Assembly (NCBI GenBank): GCA_963576565.1
Contig: OY755039.1
Span: 72,062,771 to 72,126,770 of the forward strand
Reading direction: 5' to 3'
From: Aspidapion aeneum
Taxonomy: Eukaryota; Arthropoda; Insecta; Coleoptera; Brentidae
Length of the DNA stretch: 64,000 nt
Part shown: in pieces, positions 49,701 through 59,850 of the stretch
Numbering within the stretch: position 1 is the stretch's first letter
Layout: each line of letters opens with the position of its first letter
Translations under genes and position numbers: made by a program
Notes under the pieces: model-generated
Seen by the model: the letters and a program-made list of their open reading frames with translations, nothing else
The model's database searches: none
What the model was told of the DNA's origin: nothing

Positions 49701-52087
49701 AAAACCACCCTCAGGGGGGTGCTAGTAGAATCTTTTTTAAACACCGCATGGTGTGCAATATAAAAATGATTTGAAATTTCGGTCGGCAAAGGTGCAGAAA
49801 CCGGTTGCATATGATTATTATCTAAATAATCTTGTAAAACAGAGCTGTAGGCAGCATAAAAATCAGGGTTTTGTAGCAATTTCTTCTCAAGGGAGAAAAA
49901 ACGACGTACGGCAATGGATCGAGTGTCGCCAAAATCTGGAGCAGTAACTTTAAATGGTAAAGATACAATATATCTCCCCTCCTCATTTTTTGAGGTAGTT
50001 TTCAAAAAATAATTTTCGCAAAACTCATCTTCGGGGTCAATGGCCTTGACATTAGGTATGTCATCTATTTGCCAAAATCGTTGTAGATTTTTATCTAAAT
50101 TGACAAAAGAATCGTTCATTGACGTAGTAAAAAATGTTTTAATTTGATTTGTAGTTGAAGGTGAAAGTGAAAGATTGCCCATTATTCCCCAACCAAAAAT
50201 AGTATTAATGCAGACGGGGTTGTTGGGTCCCGTAGACAAACGACCATCTAGCAAAATGTAAGGGTACACATCGCCGCCCAACAATAAATCAATTTTATCG
50301 CTTTTATTAAAGCCTGGGTCAGCTAGTTCTAAGTTGGCGAGAAAAGGAAAACTTTTAATCGAAAATGAGGAATGAGGTAAATCACTACAAATTTTATCGA
50401 GTATTATCGCATCAAAATTAAAAACAAAATTATTATCACGCAAAGAGGATATATTGCAATTAATTCCAGATTTTGCCGAAGTTGTCATTCGATCTAAGCT
50501 TTGTAGAGTCATGGCGATATTAAATTTAGGAAGGCCCAAACTATCAGCACATGACTTAGATATAAATGAAGATTGAGCACCAGAGTCACAGATGGCGCGC
50601 ACTGTGTGCCAATTTTGAAAAACATCCTGTATTTGTATTAAAGCGGTACAGAGAAGTACTTCGCGATCATTTAAAGACATACCAGTAACAATGGTGTTAG
50701 TGGTTCTATTAAATTCGGTAGCCACGGGGCTCCTCGGGGGTTGCACTGCAGAAGTAGAGGGGCTACTCGCAGAACTAGGTGTAGAATTAATAGGAAAAAA
50801 ATGTAAGAGACTGTGATGAAATTGGCCACAATGTAAACATCTTTTTTCTGATTTGCATTGCTGGGGTAAATTATGCTTTGAGGCCAAACAGTTGACACAC
50901 GCTTTATGTTGTTTAACAATCTCAAAACGTTGCTGGGGAGTTTTCGCCAAAAAATTAGGACATCTGTATATTATATGATCGCCACTTTTACAGAGAAAAC
51001 AAAAATTTTGAGGGTTTGGAGTATTATTTAAGCCACTTTGGCCATTTGGAGACTGGGAGGCATTTTTGGAGGCTCTCTGAGTATTAGCAAACAAAGCAGA
51101 TCGATTTTGAAACTTTGCTTGATTTTTCTGACTTGAAATTGACAAATCTTTATTTTTTAAGTAATCTTGAGTTTGTTGTATTTGTTCCAACGCAATGCAA
51201 TGGCTAGAAACAAAAGCACGAATTTTATCATAAGAGGGGATCTCATTGGAGCAATAATTTTGCTCAAATGCCTTGCGCGTGGTTGGGTCCAACCTATCCA
51301 AGAGCATTTGTGCCATAATATAATCCCAAAACTCCGTTTTAAAACCCATGACTTTTAAAGCACTTAAGTTTTTCGAAAAACAATCAAGCAAATTCCTCAA
51401 ATTCGTAGCATTCTCTTTAGTAAGAGGAGAGAAGCCTTCAATTGCCTTCCAGTGAAGGTAAGCTTGTAATCGTTTATTTGTATACCTATCCACCAAGGTG
51501 TGGTAGGCATTTAAATAATTTTCAGCAAGGATAGGAATGTCAGAAATGACATCCAGGGCAGGGCCCTTTAAATTAGAAAATAGCAAATTGAATTTTTCAA
51601 AGTTTCCCAGCGACCTATTATTGTGCACGGTAGCATTAAAGGCTTGCAAAAAGGTTGGAAACTCCTTAAATTCCCCTTGAAAAAGAGGTATTTTTATCCT
51701 AGGCAGTAAACCATGCTGGTTTGTGGAGGCACAGGGACTGCCCATGGGATTTATCGTACTGCTCAAAAGCCCTACATCTTCAAAGGGTAGTTCGAAAAGT
51801 TCGTAAAATATAGTGGAAATCTCGTCACAGCGTTTGCAAAAGTCCATAGACACTTTGGTTTCTACTACTAAGCGATCCTCATCAGAGGCTACCAACGTCA
51901 ACAAAGTATTATGGTGCTTTTCAAAATCTTTTTTGATTTTTGACAATGTCCGAAATTTGACTTTAAAGCCGCTGTGATAGGCAGGGTCATTTTTTGCGAG
52001 GGTCGCGGATTCAATGATCAAATTTAGCTGTGAAATCGCACTATAGCGCAAGGCTTTAGCCTTTAAAATTTTATCCGAACTAGACAT
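46796..52087 (-). CDS. BEL/Pao 2 gag-pol polyprotein, intact
   Basis: A 1763-residue frame from the ATG at 52087 (MSSSDK). An upstream in-frame TTG at 52105 adds six codons and is used only for the numbering below. Domains: gag DUF1759-like at about 130-310; zinc knuckles C369-C382 (CX2CX4HX4C), C403-C417, C423 onward; aspartic protease DSG at 507-509; RT with D845 and FVDD 920-923; RNase H D1098, E1143, D1175, D1221; integrase HHCC H1414, H1419, C1449, C1452; integrase core D1484, D1550, E1592; DUF5641-like tail at about 1685-1768. Every catalytic position expected in Pao-clade elements is present and there is no stop or shift. It makes the particle protein and all enzymes for reverse transcription and integration. 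It is clearly diverged from BEL/Pao 1, so a separate family. Confidence 0.97.
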   Translation of the reverse strand: MSSSDKILKAKALRYSAISQLNLIIESATLAKNDPAYHSGFKVKFRTLSKIKKDFEKHHNTLLTLVASDEDRLVVETKVSMDFCKRCDEISTIFYELFELPFEDVGLLSSTINPMGSPCASTNQHGLLPRIKIPLFQGEFKEFPTFLQAFNATVHNNRSLGNFEKFNLLFSNLKGPALDVISDIPILAENYLNAYHTLVDRYTNKRLQAYLHWKAIEGFSPLTKENATNLRNLLDCFSKNLSALKVMGFKTEFWDYIMAQMLLDRLDPTTRKAFEQNYCSNEIPSYDKIRAFVSSHCIALEQIQQTQDYLKNKDLSISSQKNQAKFQNRSALFANTQRASKNASQSPNGQSGLNNTPNPQNFCFLCKSGDHIIYRCPNFLAKTPQQRFEIVKQHKACVNCLASKHNLPQQCKSEKRCLHCGQFHHSLLHFFPINSTPSSASSPSTSAVQPPRSPVATEFNRTTNTIVTGMSLNDREVLLCTALIQIQDVFQNWHTVRAICDSGAQSSFISKSCADSLGLPKFNIAMTLQSLDRMTTSAKSGINCNISSLRDNNFVFNFDAIILDKICSDLPHSSFSIKSFPFLANLELADPGFNKSDKIDLLLGGDVYPYILLDGRLSTGPNNPVCINTIFGWGIMGNLSLSPSTTNQIKTFFTTSMNDSFVNLDKNLQRFWQIDDIPNVKAIDPEDEFCENYFLKTTSKNEEGRYIVSLPFKVTAPDFGDTRSIAVRRFFSLEKKLLQNPDFYAAYSSVLQDYLDNNHMQPVSAPLPTEISNHFYIAHHAVFKKDSTSTPLRVVFDASMHAPGKISLNNAVYTGPPLQRDLQKILLLYRLHKFCFCCDIRQMYRMILVDPSQTNFQRIVWRFDPNQPIQDFEINRVLFGVSCSPFLAIRTLLQLAREHEDLPLASKIIEEAVFVDDVISGSDDFFKATEMKNQLIELLSRGGFELRKWASNCPELLSDLPESHISMKALSLDLDAENSTLKILGLNWNPHTDEFFYTFDCSLQTCTKRTILSNLARIYDPLSFLAPIVLILKLIVQYCWAEDLNWDDPVSPEIVFKWEKFKNELKFLHSVKIPRQIILPNASQIQLVGFCDSSERAYCAVAYIRIFYSDGNIKVFFVCSKSRVAPLRRKLTLPRLELLGAVLLAKLMDFLLETFSEKIKFDKILAFTDSTVTLSWIQGSPHKFKTFVSNRTAYIQGRISPEFWHYVPTEQNPADCGTREMYPSDLQRFYFWLEGPSFLNQPTNTWDFMTVTYDGNAVLEEQRKNIFNVFTCEQTVEYYVNNLFEKYSSLFKIKRIVAYFLRGLQKFKNPSYNFATDYLTNQDYYKSLLFISKCVQSFSFQKEIELLKDKKQLPKAFQKLCPFLHNESYDLLRVGGRLCHSNLSYDKKFPILLPSSAKFTELLILDLHRSNLHCGIQTTTFLLMQNFWVLSAKKVVRKVLSSCHTCWKTKPNSLQPPMGNLPKFRVSEAKVFENVGIDFCGPFTITLGRTRGAKTMKAYVCLFICCAVKAVHLELVSDMTSEAFLAALRRFIARRGLCSKISSDCGTNFVASEKYLRQIFSDCVKGEGIVWSFNPPAAPHMGGIWESNIKSLKTHLHRVVGNQILTYEELNTVLTQVEAIMNSRPLCALSTDPTDLAVLTPNNFLNLRPPGTIPDPNYCDIALNRLSRWQLLQRMHRDFWIRWHREYLHTLQQRAKWHQPLASIDIGTMVLIKDENSTPLDWPLGRIEDLIKGSDNVPRVAIVKTTKGTYKRPLVKLCALPTN

Positions 52088-53196
52088 GATTAAAAAAAAA
52101 TCCAAAAAATAATTGACAAAAATTAGGTAAACTGAAAAAAAATCAAAATTTGGACACCCTGTATAAATATTAATGTCCTACGTTTAATTACAATAATCAA
52201 ACTATAAGCGCACAAAAGTAAAGAAAATACCCGATGCAAACTAATGATAACAAAAAACTTGTGTATAAGTTTTTTTATCTTCGCCTCGCGAATTCAAATA
52301 AGTAGGTACCTATGTATTAAATTTAAAAATAAATACCTACAAATCAAAAGCATTTAATTTGGTAAAACTATTTATCTGCCTTTACACGAAAACAAATTCT
52401 CAAGTTAAGAATTAAATTTCCTTCAAAATTTATTATGCACGCAAAAAATGGATACAATCATAGCCATTTGCAGACAGATATTATAATAGTAAATTAGAAA
52501 TAGATATATTCATAGCAATTTTTACGCAAAAACGAATATAGTAAAGCATCCGCAATCGGATATAGTCATAGCAATTTGCAATAAGCAAAAATGAATATGG
52601 CAATTTGGAGATTTTTTTTCGAGCAAATTGGATATAATTATAGCAATCCACAAATGTGAAGGCACAACGGCTAAAATAATAGCACTTTGCAGACACTATT
52701 TTAAACTATTTCCAGTGACAAACAAAAAAAACACCCAAATACCATACGGTTTTTTTTTTTTTACAAAAAAGAAACGAAAAAACTTGATTTATTCGAAACA
52801 AAAAAAAGCATAGTAGTTTACAGATTTTATCTGTGTTTGGTTTTTCGCATGAAAAGGTTAAATTTATTGGTAAAAATATTTAATTTTTACACAAAAAAAA
52901 TCGCAAAATGTATTTTAGAAACCTAGGGGTTTTCTAAAGTAGGCATGTAAGAAAAACAAGGGTTTTTCTTGCATTTGTTTTTACACAAAAAAAAATCGCA
53001 AAATGTATTTTAGAAACCTAGGGGTTTTCTAAAGTAGGCATGTAAGAAAAACAAGGGTTTTTCTTGCATTTGAAACCAGTAAAAAAGGCATTTAGGAAAA
53101 ACAAGGGTTTTTCTTGCATTTGAAACCAGTAAAAAAAAACTAACCTAAAAAGGCAAAAAAACGATTCCAGAAATCCGGGTCGCTAAGGATCAAAAA
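52088..53196 (-). other. BEL/Pao 2 5' leader, repeat-rich
   Basis: A long leader of 1.1 kb. 52440-52700 holds degenerate ATAGCAATTTGCA-type units. 52885-53135 holds about two and a half tandem units of about 95 bp (CGCAAAATGTATTTTAGAAA, CCTAGGGGTTTTCTAAAG, CAAGGGTTTTTCTTGCATTT). Next to the LTR, 53160-53196 shares TTTTTGATC and CCGGATTT with BEL/Pao 1. Confidence 0.75.
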
Positions 53197-53906
53197 TGGG
53201 GTTCCCTGGTGGTCCAGAAAGGAGATTTGTCTGGAATTTAACGGTGTCAGGCGTGGACTGTAATTTTAAGGGAATAAGGTCATAGGCTAAGCTGGTACAA
53301 GGGATTCTGAAATGGTCTAGTTTACCTTCTAGGTTAGTGTAGCAATAAACAAATGTATGTAAGGTAAAAATAATGCATTTTCACTTACCATTTTTATACA
53401 GGAAGCGGAACTCATGGGAGGACACGCTGTTTACCCGTGTTTTTTGCACCCCACATGAATGTGGTAGGAGAGTCGCTAACACGCGTGTATTATCGTTCGA
53501 AGGCGAAACGGTTCTCTCTGTTCCGGCAGCAGGTATCGCTGCTGCGTTCATTCTCCCACATGGCGCCCAGTGGCGTCGTTAATCCATAGGCGTAGGAGAA
53601 AAGGGAATAAGTAGGAGGGAATGAGATTACGAAGGTCCATATTAAAGGAACTAGGAACCTTAGTAATTCAAAATGCATTTTATGTAAAGTAAATTAATTA
53701 TAGCAAATTGTAATATTTGCCTTTAAAACCGCGGGAGTTTCAAATGCAAATAACCCAGTAATTTTAAGTACTTAATTAGTTAATTGATACTAAATAAACA
53801 AAAAATAGAAAATGCTCTAGTGAATCACCAAATAGCCTAATTCGAACCAATTTGGTAAATTATAGTAAAAAGAACATATTTACAAAAAGGAAGGCGGGAC
53901 GAACCA
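53197..53906 (-). repeat. BEL/Pao 2 5' LTR
   Basis: Identical partner of 46044-46753. TACTC follows at 53907-53911. Upstream LTR for the minus-strand element. Confidence 0.97.
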
Positions 53907-55154
53907 TACTCCATGTCTTCTTTATCATTAGCTATTACTTGGTCGTCAGCAAACTGTAGTGTGTATATGGTAAATCGGTCGTTAAATTGTATTCCCATGC
54001 CGTGCACTCTCCGTTTCCAGTTTTTTAGAGCTACTGCGATATATATTTTAAAAAGAGTTGGAGAGATACAACATCCCTGTCTTAAGCCTTCTGTTACCAG
54101 GAATTCTTTTGAAAGTCGATTTCCAATTTTAATTCCAGAGTTTTACCCATTGTATAGTTCTTTCATCGCTTTTATGTATGTATATATCTGATATTAGTCT
54201 GCTCTAACACTGTCCATAGTTCTTCAACTGGAACGGTATCATATGCTTTTTGTAGGTCCACAAAGGCAACATGAGTCTCTATATCTCTGGCGCTCCTTTT
54301 CTCAATGACTTGTTTAAGACAAAAAACATTATCACTACAAGATCTGCCTGCACGAAACCCACTTTGCTCTTCTTCTTCTTGCTCATGAAAATCATTCTCT
54401 ATTAGATCTCTAAGAATCCTACCGTACAATCTACTTAGAGTAATGGTTACTGAAATTCCTCTGTAATTGTTGCAATCCAGCTTGTTTCCTTTTTTATGTA
54501 TTGAGTATATGAATGCAATTTTCCAATCATCAGGTACTGGATGTCCGTTTATGCATTGATTGATAGTATATGTGAGATTTTCAATTAGTTTCTCTGATCC
54601 ATATTTGAGCATTTCAGCATATATTCCTCCAGGTCCGCTAGCTTTTCCAGATTTAAGCTTTTTAATACTATTTTTTATCATTTCTTTTTCGATTACTACT
54701 TTTTCTCCGTGTCCTTCTATGTCTCTTCTCGGAGAGACTGCCAGATATTCGGGTCTCGTTTCCTGCAGCAGTCCCTTGTAGTGTTCTGTCCATTGTTCTG
54801 GTTTGATGATCTGGATGTTTACTTTTTCTTTTGTTGGGTTTTTTACTGTAGAAATGAATTTCCAGACTTCAGACCTCTGCCTACCTCCTACGTGTGTATT
54901 TATATCGTGGCATTTGCGCTCGAACATTTAATTTTTTTCTGTGCGTATCGAATTTCTTAGCTGTCTTCTGGTTTCCCTGTAGATTTCTAGGTCTCTTTGT
55001 TCTTTAGTACTGAGCCATTTCAAGTATGTGCGTTTTTTCTCTTTGACCATTTCCTGTATTTTTTCCGCCCACCACATCTTCCTGCTATTTCTATTTTCTT
55101 GGTATCCAACAGCTTCGATGCTTGCTTCCTTCAAGCTTTTTATTATGTTTGTAT
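53907..55154 (-). pseudogene. Non-LTR retrotransposon copy 1, 5' half (RT)
   Basis: The minus strand shows the linker before RT (YLKWLSTKEQRDLEIY), an in-frame TAA at about 54928, then a 251-codon RT stretch: NPTKEKV, SGKASGPGGIYAEMLKYG (RT1), NYRGISV (RT3), SGFRAGRSCSDN (RT4) and motif A AFVDLQKAYD. A frameshift near 54172 is followed by LVTEGLRQGCCISP (motif B) and FADDQVIAND (motif C), after which the BEL element interrupts at TACTC. The endonuclease domain is absent; at about 55154 the sequence changes to the ACAGGGTG repeat. It is the same family as copy 2 at 41590/63144. Dead as a gene. Confidence 0.9.
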
Positions 55155-57150
55155 ACAGGGTGTCCCAGAACTAATGGTACATAGTTAAACTGTAGATTAC
55201 CTGGGTCAAAATATTACGATTTAGCCATACTTACCTTAGGCCAAAAGTTCGTACTAACCGAGATACAGGGTGTTAAACTTAATTTTTTCAATTCGATTTT
55301 CTCTAATAATTTTTTTAATAATTAATATTTTTGCAAAAACTAACTAGCGTGTAAGTTTTTTTTAAATTAACAAGACGATTCCGTTAAAAAATTTTGATGT
55401 ACAATGTACTGGGTGTTCCTTAGACTACTACCATTGCATAAAAATCAGTGTATTTTTGTTGTGCCTCTGTGTATACCAGTTTTTATATAAAATAATGGTT
55501 TTCCCATCCTTTTTATGTAAAAAAGTTATACTGTTTTAAAGTCGCTCAGAGCAACGGTTTTTGAGATTATTGCATTTAAAGTTTTTATTGCATGTGAATG
55601 ATATGCCTAATTTATGTATGATCCTTTCTTCAATTCTTTCTACTAATTAATAATTTTGCACAAAAAATTCGGGTTGGTGGTTTTCGGGCATGGACAACTT
55701 AATTTTGGTTAAAAAAAATAATATTATACAGGGTGTTCTCTGGGTCGGTACCGTTACATTAAAATATGTCTAACTTTTTTGTTCCTCGGTGTATACAAGA
55801 TTCTATTAAAAACATTAATTTTTTAATTTTATTTAAGTAAAAAAGTTAAAGCGTTTAGATGTCGCTTAGAGCAACGGGATTCAAGATATTTAAATTAGAA
55901 ATTTTTATTGTATGCGTAAAAGATTTTTGATTAAATTCTTACCTACTTCATACATATTAGCTAAAATTAATACTTTTTATAGCATTCTAAGATTGTATGT
56001 TTTCTTAAGAAATATTAAATTAAAAAATATACAGGGTGGTTCTTGAATTATTAATAAGTGTGTTATCATTGTTGGTTATTGCAACTGTGTAGGGCTTTGT
56101 TTTTAATGAGGAACAAAACCTCTTTGTATTAGTTTTTTTATTAATGCAAGTATTTTTTTTATTGTTTTGAAAGAAAATTTTAATTATCATTAAAATTAAT
56201 ATTTTATTATTTAATAAAAAAAATAAAAAAGTTTAAAATTTCAACTTAAAACTGTTTATTATTGTAGGCTAGATAAATACCCGAGAAAAACTATTTCAAA
56301 AAATTCAAAATGCTGGAGAGGCGTTCAGAAATGCAAATCTTTATTTTAAAATCAGACGTTCGTATAATAAGCGAATGAACAAATGTATTCAGTTTAACGG
56401 TGGCCATTTTGAACATTTATTGGAGAATTTTTTTTGTTTTTCTATCTAAAAATTTGTTGTTGCAATAAAATCTGTATAATTTTTATAATAGGTTTTTATT
56501 TTTTTTGTTATTAATAACTATTTAATAATTTAAATAATATTCTGTTTAAAAACTTGCTTTAGTATACACCGATGCACAAAAAAATACACTGATGATTTTA
56601 TTGCAGTGGTAGTGGTCCAAAGAGCACCCTGTACATTGTACATCAAATTTTTCAACGGAATCGTCTTGCAAATTTCAGAAAAACCTACATGCTGGTTAGT
56701 TTTTGCAAAAATATTAATTAGTAGAATGAATTGAAGAAAGTATCATACATAAATTAGGCATATCACTCACATGCAATAAAAACTTTAAATGCAAAAATTT
56801 TAAAAACCGTTGCTCTGAGCGACTTTTAAACAGTATAACTTTTTTACATAAAAAGGATGGGAAAACCATTATTTTACATAAAAACTGTCATACACCGAGG
56901 CACAAAAAAAAGTCACGGATTTTAATGCAATGCTAGTGGTCCAGGGAACACCCTGTAAACTATACATCAAAATTTTCAACGGAATCGTCTTGCCAATTTC
57001 GAAAAAACATACACGCTGGTTATTTTTTGCAAAAATATTAATTAGTAAAAAAGTTATCAAAGAAAATCGAATTGAAAAAATATAGTTTAACACCCTGTAT
57101 CTCGGTTAGTACGAACTTTTGGACTAAGGTAAGTATGGTTAAATCGTGAT
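55155..57150. mobile_element. ACAGGGTG-module element with long inverted arms
   Basis: The left arm from about 55217 (ACGATTTAGCCATACTTACC, TTCGTACTAACCGAGATACA) is repeated inverted at the right end (TATCTCGGTTAGTACGAACT ... GGTTAAATCGTGAT, to 57146). Inside, modules begin with ACAGGGTG or variants at 55155, 55265, 55407, 55728 and 56031 on + and at 56625, 56949 and 57091 on minus. Modules around 56600-56700 and 56925-57040 are near duplicates (CAACGGAATCGTCTTGC). It is a palindromic multi-module repeat of about 2 kb. No protein is encoded; the superfamily is not assigned. Confidence 0.75.
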
Positions 57151-57435
57151 GTTTTTAATTTCGTATGAAAATTATTGTATTTTTTGAGTTAACCTATCAC
57201 AATGTGCCTAAATTTATATATTATCTTTACATGGAACCGCGCAAAAAAATACCAAAATTAGCAATATCGCGTTTTACAAAAAAAAATTGCTCCTAAGATT
57301 AAATCATATTTTTAAAGTAAACTACTACTTATTTTTTTATTCCGATTTTTTGCTTAATTATTATTAACACTAAACAATATTATTTAAAAAAATATTGCGG
57401 TGAACGAAAAATAGTCCGGGTGACTAATAAAAATA
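57151..57435 (-). repeat. Dispersed repeat, second copy of the giant-array flank
   Basis: Read in reverse this gives the sequence that flanks the giant array on both sides: 57310-57430 matches 15506-15618 and 57160-57205 matches 35362-35402. About 110 bp between the two matches here has no counterpart around the array, being either in the gap or lost. Confidence 0.75.
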
Positions 57436-58166
57436 TTCTGCCAATATATGGGCCCCTAAGCTCACACTAGGTACTATAGTTATAGTGTACGTGTGAGCTA
57501 ATATAACTAAAAACTGAAATATATTTTATTCAACTCCGGACTAAATTACCTTTTGTTTGATACCACACAAGCCATGTTTTGAATTAAACTCAAATTTTTG
57601 AAATCTACCCCCACCCTTAAAAAAAACAAAAACTAAAATGTATTTTGTTAAACTCCGGACTCAATTACCTTTTGTTTGATATCACACACGCCATATTTTC
57701 ACTTAAACTCTAATTTTTAAAATATACCCCCACCCTTTTTTTTTAAATAAATTAAAATGTATTTTGTTTAACTGCAGACTCAATTACCTTTCGTTTGACA
57801 TCACACACGCCATATTTTCACATAAACTCTAATTTTTGAAATCTACCCCCACCCTTTTATTTGGTTTGTGTTTGGTGGATTTTGTTTATTTTTAAATGGG
57901 ACCATCACGACCCAAGACCCAGTCTAGGTACCAAATTTCATTAAAATCGGCCAAGCGGTTTTTGAGTTATGCGCGTTGGTCGTTACAGACAGACATACAG
58001 ACATACAGACAGATAGACAGACAGACAGACGGCGCAACAAAAAAGTTTCAAAATCATCTGAAACGCAAAGATATATAAAAATTTTGGAAATCGGAGCAAC
58101 TTTTTTTTCTCGAAAAAATTAGGATCACCATAGCTCACACTACTAGTATAGTATATGTGTGAGCTA
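57436..58166 (-). mobile_element. TCTG element D
   Basis: Reverse orientation. Tail CTGCCAATATATGGGCCCCT, hairpin, three subrepeats, core TACCAAATTTCATTAAAATC, GCGCGTTGGTCGTTA, a short mixed tract with CAGA, CATA and one GATA unit (57986-58029), GGCGCAACAAAAAAGTTTC, and the hairpin ending GTGTGAGCT. The mixed CATA/CAGA order is the same kind of unit that makes up the giant array. Confidence 0.85.
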
Positions 58167-58169
58167 ATA

Positions 58170-58676
58170 CTCTGCCATTATATGGGTACCTAAGCTCACA
58201 CTAGGTACTATAGTTATAGTGTTCGTGTGAGCTCACGGTCCGTATATTTACGGACCGTGGTGTGAGCTAATATAACTAAAATCTGAAATATACTTTATTC
58301 AACTCCAGGCTCCATTACCTTTCGTTTGATACCACACAAGCCATGTTTTAACTTAAACTCCAATTTTTGAAATCTACCCCCACCCGTTTTTTTAAACCAA
58401 AATGTATTTTTTTTAACTCCTGACTCAATTACCTTTCGTTTGATATCACACACGACATATTTTTATTAAACTCTATTTTTTGAAATCTACCCCTACCCTT
58501 TTTTTTACCTAAAATTTATTTTGTTTAACAGACAGACAGACAGACAGCGCAATGAAAAAGTTTCAAAATCATCTGAAACGCAAAGATATTTTTGAAATCG
58601 GAGCAACTTTTTTTTTCTCGAAAAAATTAGGATCACCATAGCTCACACTACTATAGTATAGTATATGTGTGAGCTA
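58170..58676 (-). mobile_element. TCTG element D', tandem partner with internal deletion
   Basis: Head-to-tail with D. It contains an extra hairpin near 58232-58262 (CACGGTCCGTATATTTACGGACCGTG), two full subrepeats plus part of a third, then jumps directly from TTTTGTTTAA to (CAGA)4 (58527-58545), so the GATTT core and TCGTTA flank are deleted. It ends in the AGCTCACAC hairpin. Confidence 0.8.
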
Positions 58677-58677
58677 A

Positions 58678-58795
58678 AAACATTGGATTTAGGGAGCAAT
58701 TTGACATCTCTTCATTTGTGTACCCCGGATTTCTATATTTTATGGTAGATTTTGATCCTCCACTGAAATTAGTTTTATTGATCATAATGAATCAC
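58678..58795 (+). repeat. Dispersed repeat (third copy of 12990/15370 family)
   Basis: ATTGGATTTAGGGAGCAATT, CATCTCTTCATTTGTG and TTTGATCCTCCACTG match 15370-15480 in reverse and 12990-13095 directly. The D/D' tandem pair is inserted beside it. Confidence 0.7.
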
Positions 58796-59600
58796 AAAAT
58801 TATTAGACATTGTCAAATTTGTAATGTTTAATAACAGTTTTTCCACTCTTCAAACTTAAAAAATGCTATAACTTGAAAACAAAAATCTTTTGGAATTTTT
58901 GTCTCCTTTGGACTGTATATTGTTTTGTTGGTACTTTTTTTTATTATTTTGCAAAATAAGCACAACATGGTGTCATAATATTTATTTAATATTATTATTA
59001 AACGTATTATTTCTAATCGTACATCATGTAAACATCTCTCTCGCCAACGATTATTATAATCGTTGCTCTCTCGCAAGCTTTCATACCTGGCCGCTGGATG
59101 GCTTAACTCAGCAAACATATTTAGGGTCACTGCATCCTGGAAGATATATCCTATTAGATATAATATTAGTTATAGTACTTACCTACAATGATAAAAAAAA
59201 ATAATATTTCTGTGGGATTACTCTAAATTTTGCCCTTTTTGGTTAAAATGGTTATAGTTTCTAGAGTCATATTCATGTGATTCTGCCGTGCTTCCAATCA
59301 GGTAGACTCTGTGCAAAAACATGATTTTTTTAAAAAAAATTCCAAACCTTTTAGTTTTGTATTTTACATCGATATTGTTTTACATCGATTTGTCTTAAAA
59401 TAACACACAGTATCTTTAAAGTTTGTTAGACTCGCGATCATTTAACGGCATTATTAGAGATATATTACTTAAATATTAAATCAAGCAAAACAAACTTCAA
59501 ACCTATCGGGACTTCGAGCCTCGAGGTAAACCTGGACGATCAGTCTAAAGTAGGAATGTTCAGGAAGCCAGAATAATTTTTAATGGTACCTAGCCCTAAT
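58796..59600. other. Interior of the 21-kb element, nothing assigned
   Basis: AT-rich. A 104-codon + frame at 58890-59204 has a hydrophobic stretch but no recognisable domain. TTTAGGGTCACTGCATC at about 59118 recurs inverted at about 62482. Confidence 0.45.
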
Positions 59601-59627
59601 GCTACACTTTCTTTATTTTAATTTGAT

Positions 59628-59850
59628 GTCCTATGTACGTATCATATACGTCTGAGGTACGTACATTTTCAGTACTATATACGTACCATGTACGTCTGGA
59701 GTACGTACATTTTACGTTTAACTGGACGTACCATGTTAGTATCTAGTACGAGTTTTTTACGTACATAGTAGGTACATTCATAGAAAATACGTCGAATGTT
59801 AGTAGATAGTACGTCCATAGTACGTACAAATCCCTACGACGTACATATAT
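59628..59850. repeat. ACGT-core cluster
   Basis: Roughly twenty ACGT tetramers in about 220 bp, mostly as TACGTAC or TACGTC (GTACGTACATTTTAC, ATACGTACCATGTACGTC). It looks like a degenerate 20-40-bp tandem repeat whose unit contains palindromic GTACGTAC. Confidence 0.75.

Larger units (their letters stand above)
46044..53906 (-). mobile_element. BEL/Pao LTR retrotransposon 2, apparently intact
   Basis: A 7,863-bp element with 710-bp LTRs at 46044-46753 and 53197-53906 that look identical, TG...CA ends, and the 5-bp target duplication TACTC at 46039-46043 and 53907-53911. It has one uninterrupted polyprotein frame and a purine tract AGGGGGGTGGGAAA on the minus strand at 46754-46767 next to the 3' LTR. 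Identical LTRs, intact frame and complete catalytic residues point to very recent insertion and possible activity. It lies inside non-LTR retrotransposon copy 1, just after its FADD motif. Confidence 0.97.

Noticed and set aside
58890..59204. 104-codon + frame with hydrophobic segments
   Set aside because: Composition is that of AT-rich DNA, no recognisable domain; an antisense frame of equal length overlaps it.
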